The position numbers were made by a program, and so were the translations under genes. A DNA stretch of 64,000 bases, taken from assembly GCF_032335695.1 (NCBI RefSeq), contig NZ_JACTOJ010000011.1, forward strand, positions 62,001 to 126,000, written 5' to 3'. Of the stretch, positions 1 through 7,751 are shown piece by piece. The DNA is from JACTOJ01 sp032335695. GTDB lineage: Bacteria > Bacillota > Clostridia > Clostridiales > Clostridiaceae. The notes beneath the pieces were generated by a model. That model was not told where the DNA came from. It saw only the letters and a list, made by a program, of their open reading frames with translations, and did no database searches. The number at the start of each line of letters is the position of its first letter. Position 1 is the first letter of the stretch.

Positions 1-1226
1 ATATAGCAGTTGTTTCCTACATACATACCAACATGATGAGGATCTGAATAAGTTCCAAAGAAAATTAAATCTCCCAGCTTTAGATTGCTTCTATCTACAG
101 CTGTTCCGTTATTTATTTGATCATAGGTTGTCCTATCAATATGTATTCCAAAATGAGCATACACATACTGTGTTAAACCAGAACAGTCAAAAGCTTGTCT
201 ACCAAGAAGCTTCTTCATGCTGCTTATGTCATGATCAGTACCAGAATACATATCTATATCAGCTTGAGTGAAAGGATTTCCTTCAGCTCCCCAGACATAA
301 GGATCTCCTAGAAAGTTGTAAGCGTAGGCAACTATAGCTTCTGGTGAGACCTTCGATGAATTAGCGCTTGATTGAGTTGGCTTACCATTGCTTGTAACAA
401 CTACAGAATTTTTATTAGAATTGTTTATTTGCTGTTGCTTGGCTTTAGCAGCATTAGCAATTGCTAGGGCTTGAAGCTGATTTACAGTATCTTGAACCTG
501 TTTATCTGTAGCAGCTATTTTATTTTTATAGTCACTGATTTGACTCATATAATAGGCTTGTTTATTTTTAGCTTCTGCTATTAATTGTTGTTGGCTTTGC
601 ATATTTTTTTTAACATCAGCTAATTTGCTTTCATTATCTTTTTTATAAGCTAACAATTGGTCCTTATCTCTTTTTAGTACATCCTGAGATGTTTTTATCT
701 TTTCTTTTTTGTCAGATAAATCTTTCATTATCTTGTTATCAGAATTAACTATTGCTTCTATATTATAGGCTTTAGTTAAAAAATCGCTAAAACTTGTTGA
801 GGATAAAAGTATGCTTATATATTCCTGATTCCCAGTTTTGTACATGGACCTTACTCTTTGCGAAGATAAAGCTTCGGAATTCGCATAATCAGCTTCAGCT
901 TTTTCTAAGTTTTTTTGAGCCGTCTGCATATCCGTTTCTTTTGTAGCTATTTTAGAATTGGTATCAGATATAGTTCTAGTAAGGTTTCCTATTTTTGAAT
1001 CTAATGTAGTGATTTGCATATTGATATTATTAATATCTTTTTGTGCACTGTCTGCATTTAATTGGTTTTGCTGCATATTCTGATTGTCTTTCTGTTTTTG
1101 ATTCTCTAACTGTTGCTTTTGTTGATTAAGGGAATCCGTTGTTGGATCAGCATTTACAGCTGTACTTACAGACATTAATAAAGCTAGGCATATGCATACT
1201 TTTGTTACATTTTTTTTGTATTTCAT
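1..1226 (-). CDS. NlpC/P60 peptidoglycan endopeptidase with coiled-coil stalk (3' end outside window)
   Basis: Secreted cell-wall hydrolase, probably a gamma-D-glutamyl/diamino-acid endopeptidase. The ATG at 1226 follows a GGGAG site. A signal peptide ending near VNA (about residue 24) is followed by a Gln/Lys/Asn-rich coiled coil to about residue 280, a Ser/Asn-rich linker, and an NlpC/P60 domain. The domain shows the catalytic Cys in DCSGL (Cys348) and the catalytic His in HVGMY (His398). The third catalytic polar residue and the stop lie beyond base 1, so 408 codons are visible. The architecture matches clostridial CwlO/PcsB-like hydrolases, in which the coiled coil restrains the catalytic domain. 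A long leader with a 28-bp palindrome lies upstream. Family assignment is secure; the exact bond cleaved is inferred. Confidence 0.93.
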   Translation of the reverse strand, partial: MKYKKNVTKVCICLALLMSVSTAVNADPTTDSLNQQKQQLENQKQKDNQNMQQNQLNADSAQKDINNINMQITTLDSKIGNLTRTISDTNSKIATKETDMQTAQKNLEKAEADYANSEALSSQRVRSMYKTGNQEYISILLSSTSFSDFLTKAYNIEAIVNSDNKIMKDLSDKKEKIKTSQDVLKRDKDQLLAYKKDNESKLADVKKNMQSQQQLIAEAKNKQAYYMSQISDYKNKIAATDKQVQDTVNQLQALAIANAAKAKQQQINNSNKNSVVVTSNGKPTQSSANSSKVSPEAIVAYAYNFLGDPYVWGAEGNPFTQADIDMYSGTDHDISSMKKLLGRQAFDCSGLTQYVYAHFGIHIDRTTYDQINNGTAVDRSNLKLGDLIFFGTYSDPHHVGMYVGNNCY

Positions 1227-1310
1227 CTATCCTACTCCCATCTTACTTTACTAATTTTTCTACAGCTATATATATTTACTGCTATTTTTATTATCGGGTA
1301 AGCATCATAA

Positions 1311-1338
1311 AAATAAAGTTTATATATAAACTTTATTT
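1311..1338. repeat. 28-bp perfect palindrome in the NlpC/P60 leader
   Basis: The arms AAATAAAGTTTATA and TATAAACTTTATTT are perfect reverse complements with no spacer. Partial flanking complementarity (ATCGGG at 1293, CCCGAT at 1367) extends the potential structure. It lies about 85 bp upstream of the hydrolase start in the 427-bp gene-free gap 1227-1653. It could be a protein-binding site or an mRNA hairpin; there is no U-run typical of a terminator. Confidence 0.6.
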
Positions 1339-1560
1339 ATTACGAACTAAAATAACCCCGATATTTTATATTTTATAATACTATTCTAAAAAATGATATA
1401 CATTATGTAAAAGATTTGAGAAAAATGTTTTGCAGCAAGAAAAAAACAAGGAAATAAATGGAAAAATATAATATTTTTTGCAGTAATATAATTTAAAGTT
1501 TTTGGAGGTATAATTATCATATAAAATTAAGTTATTTACATCTAAATTTTTGCTTGAGCT

Positions 1561-1608
1561 GCAATAGCATATGACTCAAGCAGTGCTTGCTGGAGTCATA
1601 GTTATTGC
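1561..1608. repeat. Imperfect 21-bp inverted repeat between the divergent hydrolase and XRE genes
   Basis: GCAATAGCATATGACTC pairs with GAGTCATAGTTATTGC across a short loop, with a few mismatches. It ends about 45 bp before the XRE regulator start and lacks a U-tail, so it may be an operator or a 5'-UTR hairpin rather than a terminator. No function can be assigned from sequence alone. Confidence 0.5.
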
Positions 1609-1653
1609 AATGATATCATTTATTCATATTGAAAAATGAAGGAGAGATATGTG

Positions 1654-2337
1654 ATGTTTGACATGAAAGATATCGGTAGAAAAATAGCACTGCTTAGGAG
1701 GGAGAAAAATTTAACCCAGATGGAACTTGCTGACAAGCTTAATATAAGCTATCAAGCTGTATCAAATTGGGAACGTGGTGAAACCATGCCGGATATTTCA
1801 AAGTTGCCTGAGATTGCAGAGATTTTTAACACATCCATTGATGATATCTTGTGTAATGATAAAAATGTACCAATAATTCAAAGCATAATTAAAGAAAATT
1901 CAGTGGAAGATAAAATTGCTTTTGAAGATTTTAAGTCTGTGGCGCCCATATTAAAACCAACTCAAATAAGAGAATTATCTAATGAAATTCATGATATTAA
2001 TAACATAAATGCTTTAATGGAGTATATACCTTTCCTAAGCATGGAAGTAGCCGATAAACTTGTTTTAAGAGCTATTGAATCAGAATTTCCAATAAATGAA
2101 CTAACTCAGGTGTTGCCTTTTGTGACAAGAGAAGTAGCAGATAAAATTGCAGAAAAGCATATTTATAATAATCAATTAAGCTTAGATGATTTTTTACCCT
2201 TTGTAAGTATGGAGGTAGCGGACAAACTTGCTTTAAAGGCTATTGAAGAAAATCATGAATTTCAAGAACTAGTAAATGCTTTACCTTTTGTGAGTAGGAA
2301 AATTGCTGATAAAATTGTCAACAGCAGATTAGAATAA
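1654..2337 (+). CDS. XRE-family HTH regulator with tandem LPFVS-type C-terminal repeats
   Basis: DNA-binding regulator of 227 residues. An N-terminal HTH_3 domain (about residues 6-60) contains the recognition-helix segment SYQAVSNWERG. The second half holds four repeats of about 28 residues, each containing a variant of LPFVSxEVADKI (IPFLSMEVADKL, LPFVTREVADKI, LPFVSMEVADKL, LPFVSRKIADKI), plus a weaker copy before them. The ATG at 1654 is chosen because the AAGGAGA site at 1639-1645 sits 8 nt upstream, whereas the ATG at 1636 overlaps that site. Related repeat-bearing XRE proteins occur in clostridia, but their ligand is unknown to me. The gene stands alone between the hydrolase and the permease. 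Confidence 0.85.
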   Translation: MFDMKDIGRKIALLRREKNLTQMELADKLNISYQAVSNWERGETMPDISKLPEIAEIFNTSIDDILCNDKNVPIIQSIIKENSVEDKIAFEDFKSVAPILKPTQIRELSNEIHDINNINALMEYIPFLSMEVADKLVLRAIESEFPINELTQVLPFVTREVADKIAEKHIYNNQLSLDDFLPFVSMEVADKLALKAIEENHEFQELVNALPFVSRKIADKIVNSRLE

Positions 2338-2418
2338 AAAATTTAATAGAATACATTTTTCTGTTTGAGGAATAATATTATCATTTGTTGCACAGGCAGT
2401 GTCAAGGAGGGTAATATT

Positions 2419-3894
2419 ATGGAAAAGAAATCTAAAGGATTGTCCGCAGGGCATATTACAATGATGGCGCTAGGGTCTACTATAGGAGGATCTTTCTTCC
2501 TTGGTACGGCTGTAGCTTTTAATGCGGCAGGTCCTTCTGTTATCATAGCGTATATATTAGGCGGGGTGTTGGTTTATTTTACACTTTATGCTCTATCTGA
2601 AATGACTGTAGCAAATCCTGATGCTGGTTCATTTCGAACCTTTGCAGCTAATACCTTTGGCCAGGGAGCTGGGTTTGTTGTAGGCTGGGTCTATTGGACA
2701 GGGATGATTTTAGCTATGTCCAGTGAAGCAACAGCAGCTTCCATATTAATACGTAATTGGTTACCTAAAATACATATATCTTTGCTGGGAAGCTTGATAA
2801 TAATAGTAGTTACCCTAGCTAATCTATTAGGAGCAGATAAATTGAGCAAGCTAGAAAGCAGTTTATCTGCTATAAAGCTCCTAGCCATACTTTTCTTTAT
2901 TATCATATCAGTATTCTTAATTATAGGTATAATTCCAGGAATTTCACCCGTTGGAGCTGGAGAGCTAGCAAGAGAACCTTTTATGCCAGCTGGAATAAAA
3001 GGTATTGCAGGAAGCATGCTCATAGTTATGTTTGCTTATGCTGGGTTTGAAATAATAGGGCTAGCAGCTTCGGAAACTTCAAATCCAACGGAAACTATTC
3101 CTAAGGCAATAAGGAGTACAGTACTAGCTCTGGTGGGATTGTATATACTTTCCGCTCTCGCATTGCTTCCACTAATTTCAACCGCTTCCCTTAGTGAAAA
3201 TATGAGCCCAATGGTAGAGGCTCTTAGCAAATGGGGAATGAATTGGGCTGGAGCAGCCATGAATTTAGTGCTTATTACAGCCATACTTTCTGCCGCTTTA
3301 GCATCTATGTTTGGAATTGGAAGAATGATGAAATCTATAGCAGAGGAAAAACAAGCTCCAAGGTGGCTTAAAGATGAGGGCGAGATACCCTATAGAGGAA
3401 TATTATTTTCTGGATTTATAATGCTATTATCATTAGGCATTGGACTTTTGTTCCCTAGAGTATACCTGTTCCTCATAGCTTCCAGTGGTTTCGCCACTTT
3501 ATTTACCTATGCCGCAATTTTAGCTGCTCACATACGATTTAGGGAAATTAATGGATGTCCGCCAGAAGGGAAGTGTCAAATTTCTGGATATCCCTATACT
3601 TCTTGGATTGCATTAATAGGAACAGTTATAGTCATTGTAAGTATGCCTCTTATTCCTGGTCAGGGCTCGGGACTTGCGGCTGGAATAGTGATGGTGGCAG
3701 TATATTCACTAATCTATATGGCAATGAAGGTTAAGCACAAGGCAGAATCTGAAGATATCACTGCTAAGATAGTTGGAATTAAGAAATACCACGGGAAATT
3801 TATAACGGAGATTTCAGAAGAATTAACTAAAGAGAATACTGAAAAAGACAGAAAAAATAAATCAATAGAAGACCCAAGAAAACCTAGATCATAG
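2419..3894 (+). CDS. APC superfamily amino-acid permease
   Basis: Integral membrane amino-acid/polyamine transporter of 491 residues with about 12 hydrophobic segments. The first helix carries the APC signature around GSTIGGSFFLG, the glycine-rich unwound substrate-binding segment, and later helices include FAYAGFEIIGLAASE, the conserved TM6 region. The C-terminal ~50 residues are charged and cytoplasmic. The start at 2419 has an AGGAGGG site at 2405-2411; the upstream ATG at 2365 lacks one. Substrate cannot be read from sequence. It sits 81 bp after the XRE regulator on the same strand, so co-regulation is possible but unproven. Confidence 0.9.
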   Translation: MEKKSKGLSAGHITMMALGSTIGGSFFLGTAVAFNAAGPSVIIAYILGGVLVYFTLYALSEMTVANPDAGSFRTFAANTFGQGAGFVVGWVYWTGMILAMSSEATAASILIRNWLPKIHISLLGSLIIIVVTLANLLGADKLSKLESSLSAIKLLAILFFIIISVFLIIGIIPGISPVGAGELAREPFMPAGIKGIAGSMLIVMFAYAGFEIIGLAASETSNPTETIPKAIRSTVLALVGLYILSALALLPLISTASLSENMSPMVEALSKWGMNWAGAAMNLVLITAILSAALASMFGIGRMMKSIAEEKQAPRWLKDEGEIPYRGILFSGFIMLLSLGIGLLFPRVYLFLIASSGFATLFTYAAILAAHIRFREINGCPPEGKCQISGYPYTSWIALIGTVIVIVSMPLIPGQGSGLAAGIVMVAVYSLIYMAMKVKHKAESEDITAKIVGIKKYHGKFITEISEELTKENTEKDRKNKSIEDPRKPRS

Positions 3895-3912
3895 CTTTAA
3901 TACGATAACACA

Positions 3913-3948
3913 ATATATCGTTGACCGATATATCATCATGTGATATAT
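3913..3948. promoter_or_regulatory. Two overlapping palindromes upstream of padR-like gene, likely operators
   Basis: ATATATCG-N5-CGATATAT at 3913-3933 and ATATATCA-N5-TGATATAT at 3928-3948 are both perfect and share the middle ATATAT half-site. Their centres are 15 bp apart. They lie 40-75 bp upstream of the PadR-family start. PadR proteins commonly repress their own operons through such AT-rich dyads, so these are the best candidate autoregulatory sites. Confidence 0.65.
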
Positions 3949-3987
3949 TTAATATATTGCTAGATGTTAGATCGGAGGAAGAGTGGC

Positions 3988-4299
3988 TTGGAAAATAATA
4001 TACCTTTGACGGAAGCTTTATTTTATATTTTATTGGCAGTACGAATACCGAACTATGGATATGGAATTATTCAGGATGTAAGTAAAATGACTGATGGAAA
4101 GGTAACATTAGGTCCAGGAACTTTATATGGAGCTATTAATTCAATGCTTGCCAAGGAATGGATTAGTTTATATAGTGAGGATAAGGAATCCCGAAAGAAA
4201 AAAGAATATCTAATCACAGATAAAGGAAAAGAAGTCTTTCATAAGGAAGTTAAAAGGTTAAAGGAGCTCTTAGAAAATGCAAAAAAAATGGATGCTTAG
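3988..4299 (+). CDS. PadR-family transcriptional regulator
   Basis: Winged-helix regulator of about 103 residues. The PadR core is clear: LTEALFYILLAV, the YGYGIIQDV helix, the wing-preceding LGPGTLYGAINSML, and the KKEYLITDKGKEVF wing/strand, followed by a short C-terminal helix. The TTG at 3988 is preferred: GGAGGAAG at 3974-3981 lies 6 nt upstream, while the ATG at 3964 precedes and overlaps this site. It is followed 13 bp later by a DUF2812 membrane protein, the usual partner of this PadR subtype. Overlapping dyads upstream suggest autorepression. Effector unknown. Confidence 0.9.
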   Translation: MENNIPLTEALFYILLAVRIPNYGYGIIQDVSKMTDGKVTLGPGTLYGAINSMLAKEWISLYSEDKESRKKKEYLITDKGKEVFHKEVKRLKELLENAKKMDA

Positions 4300-4312
4300 G
4301 GGGATGTGAAAT

Positions 4313-4837
4313 ATGCTGAAATTTAGACTATATTATGACAAAGATGAGGAAGAAGAATGGCTTAAGAAGATGTCTTTAACTGGATGGGCTTTTAAAAAAT
4401 TCTTTTTGGGATTTTATACCTTTGAACCCTGTGAGCCAGGAGAATACAATTATCAAATAGATTTACTTGATAACTGGAGCGGTGACAAGGAGGAATATGC
4501 AGACTTTATGGAAGAGGCAGGAGTAAAAGTCATAGGCCAGTGGTGGAGATGGATATACTTGCAAAAGAAGTCGTCAGATGGTCCATTTGAAATGTATACA
4601 GATGCTGAATCGAAAATTGTGCAGTACCGTAGAATTAAAAATTTTTTTGTAATATTTCTGATTTTGGAAATTGTATGTTTGTTTGTAGAGCTTTTGGCAG
4701 CGATTAGTACTTGTTACTATGTTTTCGGAATATTTACAGTGCTGCTTGCAATAATATGCCTAGCGTTATTAAAGGTGATCTGGAAATGCAAATGGAAAAT
4801 AGAAGGATTTAAACATGAAAAAAACATTAGCAGCTAA
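4313..4837 (+). CDS. DUF2812 membrane protein, PadR partner
   Basis: A 174-residue protein. The N-terminal ~95 residues match the DUF2812 pattern (KFRLYYDKDEEEEWLKKMSL, then GWAF and an acidic Cys-Glu-Pro-Gly segment). Two hydrophobic helices at about 111-131 and 136-154 precede a basic tail. DUF2812 proteins are usually encoded beside PadR regulators and are thought to act in membrane-associated signalling or stress responses, but no biochemical role is established. The start has GGGGATGTG upstream. The operon ends at a hairpin with a U-tail at 4892-4928. Confidence 0.85.
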   Translation: MLKFRLYYDKDEEEEWLKKMSLTGWAFKKFFLGFYTFEPCEPGEYNYQIDLLDNWSGDKEEYADFMEEAGVKVIGQWWRWIYLQKKSSDGPFEMYTDAESKIVQYRRIKNFFVIFLILEIVCLFVELLAAISTCYYVFGIFTVLLAIICLALLKVIWKCKWKIEGFKHEKNISS

Positions 4838-4891
4838 AGCATTGATAAATATAAGTTTATTCTTACTATTGAATATTAAATGTTTTATTAT

Positions 4892-4928
4892 AAAAAGTGC
4901 CAATTCTTCAGAGATTGAGCACTTTTTT
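4892..4928 (+). terminator. Intrinsic terminator after padR-DUF2812
   Basis: AAAGTGCCAATTCT pairs imperfectly with AGATTGAGCACTTT, followed by a U-run. It closes the PadR/DUF2812 operon. Confidence 0.8.
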
Positions 4929-5030
4929 AATTTTACAAAATGCTCTAGAGAAATTTGTTTGTTTTAGAAGGAAATTATAAGCATATGCAGAATAAGGTAG
5001 ATAATAAAAAAGATAAAAGGAGATAAAAAT

Positions 5031-5366
5031 ATGAGTTATATATCTTACTGTGGCATGCTGTGCCAGGAGTGCCCAATATATGTTGCAACAAAAAATAATG
5101 ATGTACAAGCAAAGGAGAAGCTTGCAATTCAATGTTCCACTAAAGATATAGTTTTTACTACAGAGGATATGACCTGCCAGGGCTGTTTTTGGGAGAAGAA
5201 CGACAGCACTAAAATGTGTGGAGCTTGCGAAATAAGAAATTGCGCCAAGGACAAGTCTGTTGATAATTGTGGATTATGTAAGGAGTATCCCTGTGATATC
5301 GTTGAAAGGAGAATAGCCAAGGGTTCGCCTAATAGAATCAGATTAGATGGTATAGCTAACGTTTAA
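5031..5366 (+). CDS. Cys-rich DUF3795 protein
   Basis: Small 111-residue cytoplasmic protein with at least 12 cysteines. The pattern CGMLCQECPIY at the N-terminus, then CQGCFW, CGACEIRNC and CGLCKEYPC, is that of DUF3795, a presumed metal- or cluster-binding family of anaerobes without known reaction. AAGGAGATAAA precedes the start. The gene is monocistronic, and its last codons overlap the 3' end of the convergent mraY by 4 bases. Function unknown. Confidence 0.8.
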   Translation: MSYISYCGMLCQECPIYVATKNNDVQAKEKLAIQCSTKDIVFTTEDMTCQGCFWEKNDSTKMCGACEIRNCAKDKSVDNCGLCKEYPCDIVERRIAKGSPNRIRLDGIANV

Positions 5367-6316
5367 ATTGCTGCGAGCCCAATGATACACAAAATACCAG
5401 TGGCAATTAAAAAAACGGAAACTATTTTTGACTCATGCCAGCCTGATAATTCCAAGGAATGATGGAAGGGAGCCATTTTAAATATGCGCTTTCTAAAAAG
5501 CTTATAAAAAAATATTTGTATCACATCTGATAAAATTTCTATAACATAAATTCCGCCCACAATAGCAATAATTAGAGGATTTCTAAGTATAATAGCTACC
5601 GTTGCTAATAGTCCTCCAAGACCTAAGGCTCCAGTATCGCCCATGATTATTTTAGCTGGATAAGAATTAAATTGAAGAAAGCTAAGAAGAGCACCTGATA
5701 CGCATCCGCAAAATATTGCCAGGGAATAATGCTTCATACCAAAGCTTACTAAGGCAAAAAAAATTGTTATCAGAAGAGCAGTAGATGCTACAAGGCCATC
5801 TAATCCGTCAGATATATTTACCGCGTTTGTAGTGGACAAATAAAAAAATATTATAAAGGGTACATAAAATATTCCAAGATTCAATATCTTTGAAGTAAAT
5901 GGAATCAGTATATATGTATTCATTGAGAAATTTTGATATATATACAAGGTAAACAAGATGGATACTAAAAGCAATAGCAAAAATTTTTGGATTATGGTTA
6001 ATCCTTCATTTTTTTTATGTATTGTTTTAAGAGAGTCATCAACGAAGCCGACAAGTGCAAAAGCTATAAATGAATAAGCAGCTATAAGACTTTCTCTATT
6101 ATTATGATTTCCAAGGATAAACATAACTGCTATGGAAGAAGTAATAAAGATTATGCCTCCAAAGGTAGGAGTACCAGCCTTATTCATATGACTTTTAGGA
6201 GCATCTTCTCTAATATTTTGTCCTAGCTTTAAAAATCTAAGTAGAGGAATGATAAGAGTTCCAATGAGTAAGGATAGAAAAAAACTTAGCAAAATGTAAT
6301 ATACGATAATATTCAT
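5363..6316 (-). CDS. mraY: Phospho-N-acetylmuramoyl-pentapeptide transferase (MraY), solitary copy
   Basis: Transfers phospho-MurNAc-pentapeptide from UDP to undecaprenyl phosphate, making lipid I in the membrane. The 317-residue product has about 10 membrane segments. It shows the MraY signatures: the AGTPTFGG loop, the GFVDDSLK aspartate pair, NAVNISDGLDGL, the MGDTGALGLGG motif and the C-terminal PFHHSLELSGW loop. That last loop is normally HHH; here the third His is Ser. The start at 6316 has an AAAGGCG site, and the ORF extends upstream without one. The usual dcw cluster neighbours (mur genes, ftsW) are absent, so this is either a relocated sole copy or a second MraY. Confidence 0.9.
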   Translation of the reverse strand: MNIIVYYILLSFFLSLLIGTLIIPLLRFLKLGQNIREDAPKSHMNKAGTPTFGGIIFITSSIAVMFILGNHNNRESLIAAYSFIAFALVGFVDDSLKTIHKKNEGLTIIQKFLLLLLVSILFTLYIYQNFSMNTYILIPFTSKILNLGIFYVPFIIFFYLSTTNAVNISDGLDGLVASTALLITIFFALVSFGMKHYSLAIFCGCVSGALLSFLQFNSYPAKIIMGDTGALGLGGLLATVAIILRNPLIIAIVGGIYVIEILSDVIQIFFYKLFRKRIFKMAPFHHSLELSGWHESKIVSVFLIATGILCIIGLAAI

Positions 6317-6413
6317 TATAACGCCTTTCCGTAACTTTAATTTATGATGAAGCATTTTAAAATGGTTATGGCAGTATATTAGTATATAAGACGAAATCCT
6401 TCAATGGTTATAT

Positions 6414-6468
6414 AAAAGTATCAAATATAATTGAAAAGTATCAAATAGCACTTGAATAATATTCAAGT
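6414..6468. promoter_or_regulatory. Direct repeats plus palindrome upstream of AIM24 gene
   Basis: AAAAGTATCAAATA occurs twice with a 20-bp period (6414-6427, 6434-6447). It is followed by the perfect dyad ACTTGAAT-AAT-ATTCAAGT at 6450-6468. The cluster lies in the 178-bp divergent gap, ending 26 bp before the AIM24 start. The arrangement is that of regulator-binding sites, but no regulator is identified. Confidence 0.5.
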
Positions 6469-6494
6469 AGCATGATAAAAAGGAGAATATAAAA

Positions 6495-7250
6495 ATGATC
6501 ACATATAAAAATTTATATGAAAATAAAAATATAGAAATTGTGGAAACTAAGGGTGATGTTAAGGTTCTTGAGTATAAAAAGGATTTGAGTGTGGATGTAT
6601 CAAGGGCTGTGGCAGCTTATTTTTCTTCACAGATGAATGTAAGAAAGAGACAAGTACTCATTGAATTAAAGAATAGTGCCTTCACAATCAGTGCTGGAGC
6701 AATGCAGTGGACTGCAGGAAATGTTACTATGGCTGCAGATGTTAAGGGAATAGGAGATTTTTTTGGCAAAGCATTATCTTCCAAGGTGACGAAAGAATCT
6801 GCAATTAAGCCTAAATATCAAGGAAAAGGCTTGCTAATGCTAGAACCAACCTACAAACATATTCTGCTGGAAGAGGTTTCAGATTGGAACGGAATTGTTT
6901 TAGATGATGGACTTTTTCTTGCCTGTGAATCCAAGGTTCAGCAAAAAGTGGTTGCTAGGACTAACCTTTCCTCCGCGGTGATGGGAAAGGAAGGGTTATT
7001 TAATTTATGTCTTAGGGGATCCGGAATTGCTGTATTAGAAAGTCCAGTACCTAGGAATGAGCTTATAGAATTTGTACTGGAGGAGGATGAAGTAAGAATA
7101 GATGGAAACTATGCTATTGCTTGGTCTCAATCCTTAGATTTTAAAGTAGAAAAATCCAGCAAAAGCTTAATTGGCTCTGCAGTTTCAGGAGAAGGCTTTG
7201 TTAATGTGTATAGAGGAACAGGCAGAATACTTATGGCACCTGTACAATAA
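6495..7250 (+). CDS. AIM24-family beta-barrel-like protein
   Basis: A 251-residue protein of the AIM24 (DUF124-like) superfamily, named after a yeast mitochondrial protein. Recognisable elements are the MQWTAGNVTMAADV segment near residue 75, GKGLLMLEPTYKHILL, the DDGLFLACE turn, and the C-terminal glycine-rich EGFVNVYRGTGRILMAP. The family folds as a double-stranded beta-helix; its bacterial role is unclear. An AAAAGGAGA site precedes the start. It is monocistronic, with a terminator at 7258-7300 and possible regulatory repeats upstream. Confidence 0.85.
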   Translation: MITYKNLYENKNIEIVETKGDVKVLEYKKDLSVDVSRAVAAYFSSQMNVRKRQVLIELKNSAFTISAGAMQWTAGNVTMAADVKGIGDFFGKALSSKVTKESAIKPKYQGKGLLMLEPTYKHILLEEVSDWNGIVLDDGLFLACESKVQQKVVARTNLSSAVMGKEGLFNLCLRGSGIAVLESPVPRNELIEFVLEEDEVRIDGNYAIAWSQSLDFKVEKSSKSLIGSAVSGEGFVNVYRGTGRILMAPVQ

Positions 7251-7257
7251 AGAAAAA

Positions 7258-7300
7258 AGGGGACTAGTATTAGTCCATAACTGTAAGTCCCCATTTTTTT
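7258..7300 (+). terminator. Terminator after AIM24 gene, overlapping hxlR-type 3' end
   Basis: GGGGACT at 7259 pairs with AGTCCCC ending at 7292, followed by a T-run. The hairpin lies partly inside the 3' coding end of the convergent HxlR gene. Confidence 0.75.
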
Positions 7301-7605
7301 AGTTCAATAAATATAGGTTCTAGTTTTTTACCTTTTTCTGTCAATTCGTATTCAACTCTCGGCGGAATTTCAGGGTACACAATTCTATTTACTAGGCCAT
7401 ATTTCTCTAACTCCTTTAATCTGAGAGACAAGGTTTTAGGGCTCACTCCCTCTAAGGAACGAAGCAAATCACCAAATCTTAATCTTCCGTCTATAAGCAG
7501 ATCTCTTATTATTAAAAAGGTCCATTTACTGCCTATTATATCAAGAGCTGCTTCTATCGAGCACCTTTTACCGTAGGCTGAACGTTCAAGTTTAACTTCT
7601 GACAT
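7270..7605 (-). CDS. HxlR-family winged-helix regulator
   Basis: A 111-residue regulator matching HxlR: the RCSIEAALDIIGSKWTFLIIRDL segment, the recognition part FGDLLRSLEGVSPKTLSLRLKEL, and the wing PRVEYELTEKGKKL. HxlR proteins often respond to reactive electrophiles or aldehydes and control divergent oxidoreductases. Here the divergent neighbour 146 bp away is an old-yellow-enzyme, and a dyad overlaps that gene's -35 region. One cysteine (Cys15) sits where some family members have a redox sensor. The specific signal is inferred only. Confidence 0.9.
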   Translation of the reverse strand: MSEVKLERSAYGKRCSIEAALDIIGSKWTFLIIRDLLIDGRLRFGDLLRSLEGVSPKTLSLRLKELEKYGLVNRIVYPEIPPRVEYELTEKGKKLEPIFIELKKWGLTVMD

Positions 7606-7679
7606 AAAAATTTATCTCCTTTAAAGCGTTGATTTATCACAATACTTACTTTTTTGAAATTATATGAAAAAAATATCAC

Positions 7680-7711
7680 TACTTTTCAAAGTATAGTATA
7701 TACAATATAAT
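7680..7711 (+). promoter_or_regulatory. Promoter with overlapping dyad for the old-yellow-enzyme gene
   Basis: The -10 TATAAT is at 7706-7711. At 17-bp spacing, the -35 region (7683-7688) is weak and falls inside the dyad TACTTT-TC-AAAGTA (7680-7693). A related TACTTTTTTGAAA stretch lies upstream toward the HxlR gene. The overlap suggests HxlR controls this promoter. Confidence 0.6.
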
Positions 7712-7751
7712 CAAGACATGCAAGAAATTTAAATAAAAGGGGATTAAATTT

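Noticed and set aside
1139..1378. Plus-strand ORF of 79 codons
   Set aside because: It is antisense to the NlpC/P60 start and leader, has no ribosome site and a low-complexity hydrophobic composition driven by AT content.
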